DNA of 64,000 bases from JAEUQQ01 sp963697285 (GCA_963697285.1 CAVONI010000011.1:1240001-1304000), one strand, 5' to 3'; positions 9,834 to 19,021 are shown, counted from the first letter of the stretch. Notes: generated by a model not told the origin, from the letters alone. Translations and numbers: made by a program.

Positions 9834-9862
9834 GGGGGCCTGTGCCGCTGGCACGGGCCCCC
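9834..9862. terminator. Bidirectional hairpin terminator between convergent genes
   Basis: A 13-bp stem (GGGGGCCTGTGCC paired with GGCACGGGCCCCC, one G-T pair) closes on a three-base loop. It sits between the end of the PHP-like gene and the end of the CitE-like gene, where a two-way terminator is expected. No T-run follows, so the evidence is the stem and its position. Confidence 0.6.
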
Positions 9863-9887
9863 GATCGAACACCGCAGCCGCCGACGT

Positions 9888-10376
9888 TCAGCGCCTGCCC
9901 GACGCCCGCAGCAACTGGCGCGCACGCGCGGCGACCGGGGCATCGACCCGCGGGCAGGCAGTCGCAATCGCGAACGCATTCGTGATCCCGAGGCACGTCT
10001 CGACCAGGCAGTACACCCTGGTGGCACCCTCGGCGATGCCCCTCGCGCGCTCCAGGCGTGCCAACTCGCGATCGAGCCGGTGCACGTCGGCTGCAGACTC
10101 AGTCTTGGCCAGCAGCACGCCATGGAGGCCGTGGATGACAACCTGGTCCAGGTCGTCGCCCAGCATGCCGGCGCCAGGCGCGTTGATGCGGACCACGACT
10201 GGCACCTGTGCGCCCTCCAGCCCCCGCAGCGACGCTGCGACCGCCGCACGGGCGCTGGCTTTCGCGGCCGGGGCTACGGCGTCTTCCAGGTCCCAGATCA
10301 CCGCGTCGGCCTCCGACACGAGCGACTTGAGCAGGATCGCCGGCTTGTCTCCGGGAGCAAACAGCATCGAGCGCAT
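9888..10376 (-). CDS. CitE/HpcH-type lyase, C-terminally truncated
   Basis: 162 aa from the ATG at 10376. The start MRSMLFAPGDKP and the WDLEDAVAP segment are classic for the citrate-lyase beta / malyl-CoA lyase (CitE) TIM barrel, as are VVRINAPG and the CLVETCLGI strand with the catalytic-region Glu. The family is usually about 270-320 aa; this protein stops soon after the VET strand, so the segment with the DFAADLG-type metal Asp and the C-terminal lid is missing. No continuation was recognised in another frame before the hairpin at 9834. It lies 10 bp after a dicarboxylate transporter. Enzymes of this family split or form malyl- or citramalyl-CoA; this copy may be inactive. Confidence 0.7.
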   Translation of the reverse strand: MRSMLFAPGDKPAILLKSLVSEADAVIWDLEDAVAPAAKASARAAVAASLRGLEGAQVPVVVRINAPGAGMLGDDLDQVVIHGLHGVLLAKTESAADVHRLDRELARLERARGIAEGATRVYCLVETCLGITNAFAIATACPRVDAPVAARARQLLRASGRR

Positions 10377-10386
10377 CACGGTCGTC

Positions 10387-11808
10387 CTAGCGACTGACAT
10401 ACAGCAGGAACGGCAACTCGACACCCAGGAGCACGAGCAGGAACATGACGCCCATCAGGCCGCCCAACATCCAGAAGTCCCGGGTGGGGATGTAGCCCGC
10501 GCTGAACCACACCGGCGCCGGGCCGGTGGCATACGGCGTGATCACGCCCTGCAGCCCGAGTGAATACAGCAGCGTGAGCACGACGGCCCTGACGGGCATG
10601 TCGGGAACCGCGATCACGGTGGCGAGGAACGCAGGCAACACGGCGGTGGTGTGCGCGGTCGTGCTCGCGAACAGGTAGTGGATCACGAAGAAGAGCGTGA
10701 TGAGGGCCATCGCGATCGTCATCACGGGCCAGCCGGCGAGGCCGCCCGCGCTTCGCTGCGCGACCCACGAGAGGAACCCGACCTGGTTGAGGCCGTCGGC
10801 GAGCGCGACGAGCGTCGCGAACCAGACGAGCACGTGCCACGCCTGCTTGTTGCCGACGATGTCGTTCCACGTCACGACGCCAGCCACGACCATCAGCGAG
10901 ATGACGATGAGCGAGACGGTCACCGGGGCCACCACGCCGGCCCCGAAGATCCAGCCACACAAGGCCAGCAGCACGAGCACCGCCATGGTGACTTCGCGGC
11001 GCGAGATCGTCCCCATCGCCGCGATCTCGGCCGCCGCCCAGGTCACGACCTCGGAACTGCGCGTGATCTGCGGTGGGTAGACGACGTAGGTGACCACCGG
11101 TACGAGCAGGAACAGCAGGATGCCGAGCGGCAGGGCGCCGACCATCCATTGCGTCCACGTGATCTCGACGCCCGCGATCTTGCGGGCCAGCTCGATCGCC
11201 AGGACGTTGGGCGCCATGCTCGTCGGGAACATCGCGCTGGTCACGGAGGTCGTCGCGAACGCCGTCCAGCAGAGGTATCCACCGATGGCTCGCGGAGCGT
11301 TCGTCGGCGTCGAGCCGTACAACGGCGGGATGTTCCTCACCACGGGGTAGATGGTGCCTGCGCTCCGCGCGGTGTTGGACGGCATGAACGGCGACAGGAT
11401 CAGGTCTGCCAGCGCGATCGCGTAGCCGAGTCCGAGGGTGCTGCCACCGAGTTTCCTGACGAGCAGGAACGCCACGCGCTTCCCCAGGCCGGTGAGCTCG
11501 TAGCCGAGCGCGAAGATCGTGGCCGAGACCACCAGCCACACGACGTCGTTGCTGAACCCCGAGAGCGCCCAGCGCACCGCGGCCGCTGGTGTATCGCCCA
11601 CCAGGCGCAACGACGCGGCAACGCTGAGGCCGATGAGGCCCACGACCGGCGCCGCGATGGGCTCGGTGATGAGCCCCACCACCACGAAGGCGAACAATGC
11701 TGCGTAGTGCCACGCATTCGCGGTGAGACCCGCCGGCACCGGCAGCAGCAGCAGGGCGCCTGCGACCCCCAGCGGCAGCAGCCACGGTGTCACGCCACGA
11801 CGCCGCAT
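10387..11808 (-). CDS. SLC13/DASS-family di- or tricarboxylate transporter
   Basis: 473 aa, about 11-12 membrane helices. The two Ser-Asn-Thr / Ser-Thr-Thr substrate motifs of the DASS family are visible: MPSNTARSAGTIYP around residue 144 and FASTTAHTTA near residue 375. The family imports succinate, malate, citrate or tartrate, or exchanges them. The start overlaps the end of the upstream CoA-transferase gene by 19 bp and the stop is 10 bp from the CitE-like gene, so the three form one operon. Together they suggest uptake of a C4-C6 dicarboxylate, activation to a CoA ester and cleavage. The exact substrate cannot be read from the sequence. Confidence 0.87.
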   Translation of the reverse strand: MRRRGVTPWLLPLGVAGALLLLPVPAGLTANAWHYAALFAFVVVGLITEPIAAPVVGLIGLSVAASLRLVGDTPAAAVRWALSGFSNDVVWLVVSATIFALGYELTGLGKRVAFLLVRKLGGSTLGLGYAIALADLILSPFMPSNTARSAGTIYPVVRNIPPLYGSTPTNAPRAIGGYLCWTAFATTSVTSAMFPTSMAPNVLAIELARKIAGVEITWTQWMVGALPLGILLFLLVPVVTYVVYPPQITRSSEVVTWAAAEIAAMGTISRREVTMAVLVLLALCGWIFGAGVVAPVTVSLIVISLMVVAGVVTWNDIVGNKQAWHVLVWFATLVALADGLNQVGFLSWVAQRSAGGLAGWPVMTIAMALITLFFVIHYLFASTTAHTTAVLPAFLATVIAVPDMPVRAVVLTLLYSLGLQGVITPYATGPAPVWFSAGYIPTRDFWMLGGLMGVMFLLVLLGVELPFLLYVSR

Positions 11809-12971
11809 GCGCGCATCCTTTCGATGTCTTCCGATTCGATGCCGAGTTCCGCGAGGATCGCCACCGTGTGCTCACCCACCGCGGGGATCGGATCCATCCG
11901 CGGCTCCTCATCGTCCGGGATTGCCGGAGGGATGAGCGCATCGAGCGGGCCGGCAGGAGAATCCACCTGGCGCCAGCGATGGCGCGCCGCGAGTTGCGGG
12001 TGTGCCGCGAACTCTTCGATCGTGCGCAGCCTGGCGTTCGCGATGTGCGCGTCGTCGAGCCGCGCCAGGATCTCGGCGGCCGACAGCGTGGAGAAGTCGT
12101 GCTCGATGCGCCCCTTCAGCAGTGCTCGGTGCTCGAGACGCAGCGCATTGGTGCGGAAGTGTTCGTCGGTTTCCAGTGCCTGGTCACCGAGAACGTGCTC
12201 ACAGAACGAGTGCCACTCCCGCTCGTTCTGCACCGAGAGATACACGTCGTGTCCGTCGCCCGCGGCGAACGGCCCGTAGGGTTGCACGGTCGCGTGCGCG
12301 GCACCCGAGCGCACCGGGGCGACGCCGGTGTAGCGGGTGTAGTACATGGGATAACCCATCCACTCGCCGAGCGACTCGAAGAGCGAGACGTCGAGCACGG
12401 ATCCCTCGCCCGTGCGCGTGCGCTTGAACAGCGCGCTCAGGATGCCCGAGAACGCATACATCACGGCGGCGATGTCGGCGACCGCGATGCCCGCCTTCGC
12501 CGGCGCATCGGGCGTGCCCGTGATCGCCAACAGGCCGCACTCGCTCTGGACGAGCAGGTCGTACGCCTTCTTCTCGCTGAAGGGGCCGTCGGGACCGTAC
12601 CCGGAGATGTTGCAGATCACCAGCGACGGAAACCGCGTGCGCAGCGCCTGGCTGCCGAGCCCGATCCGTTCGGCGGCGCCGGGCGCGAGGTTCTGCACGA
12701 ACACGTCGGCACGTGCGAGCAACCGGCAGACGACGTCCATCGCCTCGGGGGCCTTGAGGTTGAGGGCGCACGACTCCTTCGAGCGGTTGACCCACACGAA
12801 GTGGCTCGACATGCCGCGGACGGTCGCGTCGTAGGCGCGGGCGAAGTCGCCGCCGCCGGGCCGCTCGATCTTGATGACCCGTGCGCCCATGTCGGCGAGG
12901 TGACGCGTCGCGAATGGCGCGGCCACGGCCTGTTCGATTGTGACGACGGTGATGCCGTGAAGGGGCAGCAA
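11790..12971 (-). CDS. Family III (CaiB/BaiF) CoA-transferase
   Basis: 393 aa if translation begins at the TTG at 12969-12971, giving MLPLHGITVVTIEQAVAAPF, which matches the usual family N-terminus; no ATG exists in this frame nearby and the ribosome-binding site is weak. Family features follow: ADMGARVIKIERPGGGDFAR, NRSKESCALNLK, DVFVQNLAPGAAERIG with Asp/Glu positions of the active-site region, ISGYGPDGP and AYDLLVQSECGL. These enzymes move CoA between carboxylic acids through an Asp-bound anhydride. With the transporter and CitE-like lyase downstream, the likely acceptor is an imported dicarboxylate (malate, citramalate or itaconate type; inferred). The gene following the broken MFS gene is intact. 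Confidence 0.85.
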   Translation of the reverse strand: MLPLHGITVVTIEQAVAAPFATRHLADMGARVIKIERPGGGDFARAYDATVRGMSSHFVWVNRSKESCALNLKAPEAMDVVCRLLARADVFVQNLAPGAAERIGLGSQALRTRFPSLVICNISGYGPDGPFSEKKAYDLLVQSECGLLAITGTPDAPAKAGIAVADIAAVMYAFSGILSALFKRTRTGEGSVLDVSLFESLGEWMGYPMYYTRYTGVAPVRSGAAHATVQPYGPFAAGDGHDVYLSVQNEREWHSFCEHVLGDQALETDEHFRTNALRLEHRALLKGRIEHDFSTLSAAEILARLDDAHIANARLRTIEEFAAHPQLAARHRWRQVDSPAGPLDALIPPAIPDDEEPRMDPIPAVGEHTVAILAELGIESEDIERMRACGVVA

Positions 12972-13096
12972 GGCTCGTGTCTTCGCCGATGTCGAGGTAT
13001 TCCGGGGGCAGCAACCGGACGTGCCATCACCGGGAGACGCGTCTACATGTCTGTTGGGCGCACAGCTTACAACAGAATCGGCGCACGGCTGGGTGG

Positions 13097-14327
13097 TTAG
13101 GATGCTGCCGACGAGACTGCGCTGCGATCCTCGGAACGGAAGAACAACGCGAACAACAACAGGACGGTCCCGGCGCCCGCCGCCGGCACGAGCCAGACGC
13201 GGTCCCAGGCGTGCCCGACGACACCCGCGGCTGACGTCGTGGCGTAGTGGTCGACGACCAGGCCAGACAGCCACGAGCCGATGAACATACCGACCCCGAG
13301 CGTGACGAACGCGATGAAGCCCTGCGCCGCCGCGCGCAGGTCGCCAGGGGCCTTCTGGTCGACGTAGATCTGGCCCGTCACGAAGAAGAAGTCGTAGCAG
13401 ATGCCGTGCAGCAGGATGCCCGAGTACAGCATCCACACCAGCGACTCGTTGTTGCCGAGCGCGAACAGCACATAGCGCAGCGTCCACGCCAGCCATGCCG
13501 ACCAGCAGCATGTACTTCACGCCCAGTCGCCTGAAGAACCACGGCATGACCAGCATGAAGCCGATCTCCGACATCTGGCCGAGCGTCATCTTGCCCGCCG
13601 CGTTGCTCACGCCGATCTCGTTCAGGAACGGGTTCGTGAACGCGTAGTAGAACTGCAGCGGGATGCAGACGAGGAACGAGCCGATGACGAACACGGCGAA
13701 CGACCGGTCCTTCATCAGCTTGAGCGCGTCGAGGCCGAGCACGTCGCCGAGCGTCGGCCGGTGCCCGAGTTTCTGCGGCGGCGTGTGCGGCAGCGCCAGC
13801 GAGAACAGTCCGAGCACGATCGAGGCGCCCGCCGCGATCCGCAACGGCGTCGGCGTCGCCTCGAGGCCCATCGACGCCGATGAACAGGCCGGCGACGATC
13901 CAGCCGATCGTGCCCAGCACGCGCACGCCAGGGAACTCGCTTCCCGGGGTCGGTCATCTGGTGGAACGACAGCGAGTTCGTCAGCGCGAGCGTCGGCATG
14001 TAGCAGAGCGTGTAGACGATCAGCACGCGTGTAGAAGGGGCCGAAGGACGTCTGCGTCGAGGCGTAGAACAGCGGCGATCGCCGCCGACCACGTGGAGGA
14101 CCGCCAGCAGGCGCTCGGTGGCGAAGAACCGGTCGGCCACCATGCCGACGAAGAACGGCGACACCATCGCCGCCACGCGCCGTCGTGCCGTACGCAAGGC
14201 CGACCTGCTCGCCCGAGAACTTCAGCGTCTCGCCGAGCCAGGTGCCCATCGTCACGTACCACGCCCCCCACACGAAGTACTGGAGGAACATCATCACCGA
14301 GAGCTTCAGCCGAGTACTGCTGTTCAT
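13097..14327 (-). pseudogene. MFS transporter, nucleoside/sugar-proton symporter type, broken by multiple indels
   Basis: Pieces of one transporter lie in three frames. Start: MNSSTRLKLSVMMFLQYFVW to GLAYGTTA. Then a +1 near 14177 leads to AAMVSPFFVGMVADRFFATE; a deletion near 14080 to LFYASTQTSFGPFYT; +1 near 14028 to VLIVYTLCYMPTLALTNSL; +1 near 13941 to PGVRVLGTIGWIVAGLFIG; +1 near 13875 to SMGLEATPTPLRIAAGAS and on to VKYMLLVGM; +1 near 13493 to the C-terminal part ending at 13097. Put together they give a full 12-helix protein of the nucleoside:H+ symporter (NupG/XapB-like) type common beside sugar-isomerase TIM-barrel genes. Either a dead gene or a poorly sequenced stretch; protein order and spacing are otherwise intact. 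Confidence 0.8.
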
Positions 14328-14420
14328 CGCCTCTCCAGACCCTGTACACGCAACATGTCAACGACCGCCAACGTCCCATTCACCACGCACGCGGGAAGCC
14401 GAACGTCGTGAGTCGCACGA

Positions 14421-15386
14421 CTACGTCCACCACGCATCGACGGGCGGCTCCGTCAGCAGCACGCGGTTGAGCAGACCCACGGCGGCACGCAGCCCCTCGT
14501 CAACCGACGCGAGCGCATCTTCGTGCTCGATGCTCATCACGTAGTCGTACCCGACGAGGCGCAACGCCGACACAATGCGCTTCCACTCGAGTTCGTCGTG
14601 GCCCCAGCCCACCGAGCGGAACAGCCACGAACGCTCGCTCATCCGGCTGTAGCTCTTCACGTCGAGCACCCCGTTGATGCCCGTATTGCGCGCGTCGATC
14701 GCGACGTCCTTGGCATGCACGTGGAAGATGGCGTCACCAAGTGCCGTGATGGCCGCCGGCACGTCCACGCCCTGCCAGTACATGTGGCTCGGATCGAAGT
14801 TCACGCCGAGGTTGGGCCCCACTGCGGCCCGCAGCTTCAGCGCCGTCTCGACGTTGTAGACCACGAAGCCGGGATGCGCCTCGAGCGCGACCTTGATGCC
14901 GCGCTTGGCGGCGAAGGCCGCCGCGGCGGTCCAGTACGGAATGACGCGTCGCGTCCACTGCCAGTCGAGGATCTCGAGGTACTCCGGCGGCCACGGGGTC
15001 GTCACCCAATTCGGGTGCCGCGCGCCGAGGCTGTCGCCGGGGCATCCCGAGAACGTGACGACGACGGGCACCTCGAGCCGCTCGGCCAGGCGGACCGTCT
15101 TGCGGAAGGTCATGTCGTACGCGCGCGCCGTGGCCGCGTCGGGATGGATGGGGTTGCCGTGACACGACAGCGCGCTGATCGTCAGGCCGGCCTCGGTGAT
15201 GCGCTTGCGGTAGTCGCGCGCCTTCGCGGCGCTGGCGAGCAGGCCGTCGAGATCGAGGTGGTCGCTGCCAGGCCACGCGCCGGTGCCGATCTCGATCGCC
15301 GTCACGTGTTCGAGCGCTGCCACGGACTCGAGCATCTGCTCGAACGTTCGCTTCGCGAACACCGGGGTGAATACGCCAAGTTGCAT
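14421..15386 (-). CDS. Sugar phosphate isomerase/epimerase-like TIM-barrel protein
   Basis: 321 aa from the ATG at 15386, preceded by GAGAGGA. The AP-endonuclease-2/xylose-isomerase fold (PF01261) is shown by its metal-ligand strands: ISALSCHGNP, VALEAHPG, GVNFDPSHMYW, FHVHAKD and MSIEHED. The family isomerises or epimerises sugars and keto-sugars and includes inosose dehydratases and keto-glucose isomerases. There is no signal peptide, so it acts in the cytoplasm. It is third in a minus-strand run with a Gfo/Idh/MocA dehydrogenase and another TIM-barrel protein, 19 bp after the dehydrogenase, and the broken symporter follows it. A dehydrogenase paired with such isomerases points to oxidised-sugar (keto-sugar or inositol-like) catabolism; the substrate is not known. 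Confidence 0.85.
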   Translation of the reverse strand: MQLGVFTPVFAKRTFEQMLESVAALEHVTAIEIGTGAWPGSDHLDLDGLLASAAKARDYRKRITEAGLTISALSCHGNPIHPDAATARAYDMTFRKTVRLAERLEVPVVVTFSGCPGDSLGARHPNWVTTPWPPEYLEILDWQWTRRVIPYWTAAAAFAAKRGIKVALEAHPGFVVYNVETALKLRAAVGPNLGVNFDPSHMYWQGVDVPAAITALGDAIFHVHAKDVAIDARNTGINGVLDVKSYSRMSERSWLFRSVGWGHDELEWKRIVSALRLVGYDYVMSIEHEDALASVDEGLRAAVGLLNRVLLTEPPVDAWWT

Positions 15387-15405
15387 TGTGTCCTCTCGGT
15401 GAACC

Positions 15406-16617
15406 TCAGGAATTGACCGTCGTCCAGGCGCCGCTCGCGTCGTGGCTCTGGAGCACGGCATCGATGACGCACGCCGCATGGTAGCCATCGGCGAAGGTGG
15501 CAAACGCCGGCGGCGCGGTCGAGGCGTCGTTGCCCGCCGCTATGTGGCGGTAGACATCGCGCACGACGTTGCAGAACGCGTCCGACCATCCCTGCTGGTG
15601 CCCGGCCGGCAGGTGGACGTAGGGACGCGCCGCATCGCCGACGAACGACGGATCCTTGTCGAGCACGCGGTTCGCCTCGCGGCGCGACCCGAACCACACC
15701 CGGTTCTGGTCTTCCTGGCGCCAGCGCAGCGACCCGAGGCGCCCGTTGACCTCGAGCCAGAAATCGTTCTTGTGACCCGCGCAGACCTGCCCGATGTTGA
15801 CGCAGCCCTTCACGCCGTTCTCGAACCGCAGCAGGATGGTCGCCAGGTCCTCGCTCTCGATCGTGACGGGCTCGCGCGTCGACTCGTCGCCCTTCGCGAA
15901 CGTCTGCACGTGCCCGGGCTTGAGGCGCTGCGTCACTACCGTTGTCAGTTCGGCCAGGACCGACGTGATCCGGGCGCCCACGAGGTGCTGCGCCATGTCG
16001 CACCAGTGCGAGCCGATGTCGGCGAACGCGGAACTGCGCCCGCCCTTGTCGGGCTCGAGACGCCATGAGTAGTCGGTGTCTTCGATCAGCCAGTCCTGCA
16101 GGTAGGCGCCGTGTACGAAATGGACGGGGCCGACCTCGCCACCGGCCACCATCTCGCGCACCTGCTGCACCATCGGGTTGCCGCGGTAGTTGAACGACAC
16201 CGCGTGGACGATTCCCGCCGCCGTTGCCCGATCCAGCAGGTCGCGGGCCTCGGCGGCCGACATGGCCAGGGGCTTCTCGGAGATCACGTGCTTGCCGTGC
16301 GCGATCGCGGCGCGAATCACCGGGGCGTGCAGGTAGTTGGGCGTCGTGACGTGCACGACGTCCACCGCCGGATCGGCGACGAGCGCCTCGAAATCACCGT
16401 AGGACCTGGCCACGTGCAAGGCCTCGGCGTGACGTGCCGCCGACACCTGGGTGATGTCGGCAATCGCCACGACGTCGACGAACCCGAGACGGCGCACGGC
16501 ATCGACGTGATGCACGCCGACGAAGCCCGGCCCGACCAGGCCCATACCGAGGCGCCGACGCCCGCGCGACGCGCGGCCGTTGGCTACGCCAACGCCTTCT
16601 TCGCGTAGTTCAGACAT
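15406..16617 (-). CDS. Gfo/Idh/MocA-family oxidoreductase
   Basis: 403 aa from the ATG at 16617, with GAGG seven bases upstream and 34 bp overlapping the end of the preceding gene. The NAD(P)-binding fingerprint GLVGPGFVG is near residues 27-34 and the family signature EKPLAMS at 114-120; the C-terminal half contains FADIGSHWCDMAQHLVG, the substrate-domain helix with the catalytic His region. No signal peptide, so cytoplasmic. These enzymes oxidise or reduce a sugar hydroxyl. It sits between two xylose-isomerase-like TIM-barrel genes, suggesting a joint oxidation-isomerisation route. Substrate unknown. Confidence 0.88.
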   Translation of the reverse strand: MSELREEGVGVANGRASRGRRRLGMGLVGPGFVGVHHVDAVRRLGFVDVVAIADITQVSAARHAEALHVARSYGDFEALVADPAVDVVHVTTPNYLHAPVIRAAIAHGKHVISEKPLAMSAAEARDLLDRATAAGIVHAVSFNYRGNPMVQQVREMVAGGEVGPVHFVHGAYLQDWLIEDTDYSWRLEPDKGGRSSAFADIGSHWCDMAQHLVGARITSVLAELTTVVTQRLKPGHVQTFAKGDESTREPVTIESEDLATILLRFENGVKGCVNIGQVCAGHKNDFWLEVNGRLGSLRWRQEDQNRVWFGSRREANRVLDKDPSFVGDAARPYVHLPAGHQQGWSDAFCNVVRDVYRHIAAGNDASTAPPAFATFADGYHAACVIDAVLQSHDASGAWTTVNS

Positions 16618-17498
16618 TGCGTGACCTCTTCGACGACCGAGCCGGTGCCCTTGTACTGGTACTCGACCATCGCGGGAATCGGCCATTTCCGGGCCTTGAG
16701 CAACTGCAGCACCTCGCGGACCGGCGTGTCGCCTTTGCCCCACGGCATGTTGTCGCCCTGGTTCTTCTTGCGGTCCTTGATGTGCAGGTGCGTGACGCGA
16801 TCGTGGTGCTGGCGGAGATACGCGACGGCGTCGTAGTTCGCGGCCGTGAAGTGCCCGATGTCGAGGTTGAGCCGAAAGTACCTCGAGAGCGCCAGCATGG
16901 CGTCGAAGCTCTCGGGCGTGGCGCACTCGTCGGGGTTGTCGACGCGGGCATGGTTGTGCATCGCGACGATCCGCTGGTGGCGATCGGCGAAGGGCGCGAG
17001 CCGCCTGGCCACCGGCAGCAACGTCGAGACGCTGAGCACATCGACACCGAGGGCGCGGGTGGCCTCGAAGCATGCGTCGATCTCGGCGTCGGTGAAGCTG
17101 TCGTTGAAGTTCACGTTGTAGGCCATGGGCGTGATGCCTGCCGCGTCCAACTTCTTCCGGACGGCGGTGAAGTGCGACGCCGGTGTCGAGAGGCGCCACC
17201 TGCGCACGTTCTCGCGCGCGGCCTTCCACGCCGCAGACGTCGGATCCGGCCGGCCGGGCGGCATGGCCGGCTCGACGTGCGCGAAGAACAGCTCGCAGTC
17301 GGTGATCCCGCACTGCTTCATCGCGGCGAGGATGACGTCAAGATACTCACCGCCCTCCGGACGTGGCAGATCCCTGAAGCTGTAGGTGTGCGACCCGAGC
17401 CGCACGCCGTGCACCACTTCGGCGAACGCCATGTCTCCCAGGGCAGGAACCGCCAGGCTGGCCATCGCGACCCGCGTGAACTCCCGTCTCGTGATCAT
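16584..17498 (-). CDS. Xylose isomerase-like TIM-barrel protein with Tat-type signal
   Basis: 304 aa from the ATG at 17498, with AAGGAAG upstream. The N-terminus (TRREFTRVAMASLAVPAL) is a twin-arginine signal, so it is probably exported folded. Barrel motifs include MAYNVNFN, IVAMHNHARVDNP, RLNLDIGHFTA, VTHLHIKDRKK and AMVEYQYKG, the metal-binding strand ends of PF01261. It is the first gene of a minus-strand operon and faces a divergent LacI-type regulator across a region with two operator-like palindromes, so control by that regulator is likely. An exported sugar isomerase paired with a cytoplasmic one (14421-15386) suggests that the pathway starts in the periplasm. Confidence 0.83.
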   Translation of the reverse strand: MITRREFTRVAMASLAVPALGDMAFAEVVHGVRLGSHTYSFRDLPRPEGGEYLDVILAAMKQCGITDCELFFAHVEPAMPPGRPDPTSAAWKAARENVRRWRLSTPASHFTAVRKKLDAAGITPMAYNVNFNDSFTDAEIDACFEATRALGVDVLSVSTLLPVARRLAPFADRHQRIVAMHNHARVDNPDECATPESFDAMLALSRYFRLNLDIGHFTAANYDAVAYLRQHHDRVTHLHIKDRKKNQGDNMPWGKGDTPVREVLQLLKARKWPIPAMVEYQYKGTGSVVEEVTQCLNYAKKALA

Positions 17499-17724
17499 GC
17501 GTCGCTCACTTCCTTTCGCGGACGTGCGATACGGGCGAGGGGCGAGTCGCGCGTGCCCGCGGCGTTGCCCCCGCAGACGCGCCATTCGCGGCGTGGCGGC
17601 GGCTGCCGGGCCCGCAGCACGTGGCCGCCGCCAGGCACACGGTCGGCGACGTGCCGAGGCACCTGGTGAAGCGGCGCACATGCACCTGTCTGGCCATGCT
17701 CGGCAACCCCGTTCCTGATCACAA

Positions 17725-17738
17725 TGAAATCGGTTACA
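17725..17738. promoter_or_regulatory. Putative LacI-family operator, copy 1
   Basis: TGAAATCGGTTACA is a near-palindrome around a central CG, the usual shape of LacI/GalR-family operators. It is the reverse complement, with one mismatch, of the site at 22420-22433 upstream of the other sugar operon. Confidence 0.65.
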
Positions 17739-17745
17739 GAAGTGA

Positions 17746-17759
17746 TGTAATCGTTTGCG
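17746..17759. promoter_or_regulatory. Putative LacI-family operator, copy 2
   Basis: TGTAATCGTTTGCG shares the TGTAATCG half with the 22420 site; the other half is degenerate. Its centre is 21 bp (two helical turns) from copy 1, so two dimers could bind the same face of the DNA. Confidence 0.5.
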
Positions 17760-17965
17760 GCGCGGTGTATATCATAGGAGACAAAACGAGCGCAACTCCC
17801 ACGTCGCCGGCGTGGCGATCACCGCGCGAGGGCACGGCCCGGCCCGGTGTCGCGTCACCTGCCGTCCCCGAGAAGCCCGCGACGTGGGCCGACTGCCGGT
17901 GCGCCGAGCGCGGTGTTAGCATGGGCGCGCCTCGCGTGACCCACGCCAGGGAACACGAGGCCGAC

Positions 17966-19021
17966 ATGCGCAACAGGATCACCACGGTCACCATTCGCGA
18001 CGTCGCTCGGAAAGCCGGGGTCTCAACGGCGACCGTGTCACGTGTGCTCAGCCGCCCGCACCTCGTCACGCCGCAGACGCGAACGTCGGTCACCCAAGCC
18101 GTCGAGACGCTCGGCTACAGCCCGAACTCCGCCGCCAAGAGCCTGCGCACGCTCCGCTCCGGCAAGCTCCTCGTCACGGTCCCGGATCTCGCGAACCCGT
18201 TCTTCTCGCACATCCTGCAGGGCATTGAGAGCGCCGCGCTCCGCGCCGGGTACTCGGTCCTGGTGGGCGACACGCAGCACGACGAGAAGCGCGAGCAGAA
18301 GTACGCGCAGATGCTCCAGCACCGCGAAGCCGACGGCCTGATCTTCCTCGGCCATCGATTGCCAAAGGCCGCGGCCACCCTCATACGCTCCGTCCCCATG
18401 CAGCAGGCCCCCGTCGTCAACGGGTGCGAGTTCAGCCCAGGCCTCGGGGTCCCCAGTGTCCACATCGACAACGCCAAGGCGGCGTCGGAGGCCGTCGACC
18501 ACCTGTGCCGCCTCGGACACCGGCGCATCGGGGTCGTCACCGGACCCATGGCGAGCCCGCTCAGCCGCGACCGGCTCAGTGGAACGATGGCCCGCGCCCG
18601 TCAAGCCGGCGCGCGGGTCGAGATCATGGTGGCGAGCGGCGATTTCTCGATCGAGTCGGGCATTGCTGCCGGCGAGCAACTGCTCACGAGCGCAAAGCCG
18701 CCGACGGCGATCTTCTGCTTCAACGACGAGATGGCCATCGGTGTCCTCCACATGGCCCGGCAGCACACGCTGCAGGTTCCGGCCGACCTGTCGGTCGTGG
18801 GTTTCGACGACATCCGCTTCGCGCAGTACGTCGACCCGCCGCTCACGACCATCCGCCAGCCGATGCGGGAACTCGGCGAAGGCACGGTGCGCCTCCTGCT
18901 CGACATCCTGCGGGGGAACGTGAAGGAAGCCGTCTCGGTGACCCTCCCGCACGCGTTGATCGTGCGCTCCAGTACCGCGCCGCCTCGATCGCGCACGTCG
19001 TTGCGCCTGGCGCGCGGCTGA
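17966..19021 (+). CDS. LacI-family transcriptional regulator
   Basis: 351 aa from the ATG at 17966 (GAGG seven bases upstream). The N-terminal helix-turn-helix is clear at residues 7-28 (VTIRDVARKAGVSTATVSRV), followed by the hinge helix with YSPNSAAKSLRT. The rest is a periplasmic-binding-protein-like sugar domain: VPDLANPFFSHILQGIE, GHRRIGVVTGP, AIFCFNDEMAIGVL and SVVGFDDIRFAQYVDPPLTTI, all typical. It should bind a sugar effector and control the sugar operons on both sides. Matching palindromes lie upstream of its own gene and of the 22389 operon, implying autoregulation and control of both. The C-terminus is slightly longer than average. Confidence 0.92.
   Translation: MRNRITTVTIRDVARKAGVSTATVSRVLSRPHLVTPQTRTSVTQAVETLGYSPNSAAKSLRTLRSGKLLVTVPDLANPFFSHILQGIESAALRAGYSVLVGDTQHDEKREQKYAQMLQHREADGLIFLGHRLPKAAATLIRSVPMQQAPVVNGCEFSPGLGVPSVHIDNAKAASEAVDHLCRLGHRRIGVVTGPMASPLSRDRLSGTMARARQAGARVEIMVASGDFSIESGIAAGEQLLTSAKPPTAIFCFNDEMAIGVLHMARQHTLQVPADLSVVGFDDIRFAQYVDPPLTTIRQPMRELGEGTVRLLLDILRGNVKEAVSVTLPHALIVRSSTAPPRSRTSLRLARG

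Larger units (their letters stand above)
17499..17965. other. Divergent regulatory region between sugar operon and LacI-type regulator
   Basis: This 467-bp gap carries two operator-like palindromes (17725-17759) and an AT-rich TATATCAT stretch at 17768-17775 that may be a -10 element for the regulator. An alternative regulator start at 17921 would shorten the gap but has no better ribosome-binding site. No other gene was recognised. Confidence 0.5.

Noticed and set aside
7311..9872. 853-aa minus-strand frame opposite the PHP-like gene
   Set aside because: Antisense shadow; the + strand frame has a signal peptide, ribosome-binding site and metal motifs.
11790..14327. An 845-aa protein joining transporter pieces to a CoA-transferase
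   Set aside because: It is an open frame created by the absence of stops in GC-rich DNA; the transporter part switches frames several times and the CoA-transferase has its own N-terminus.
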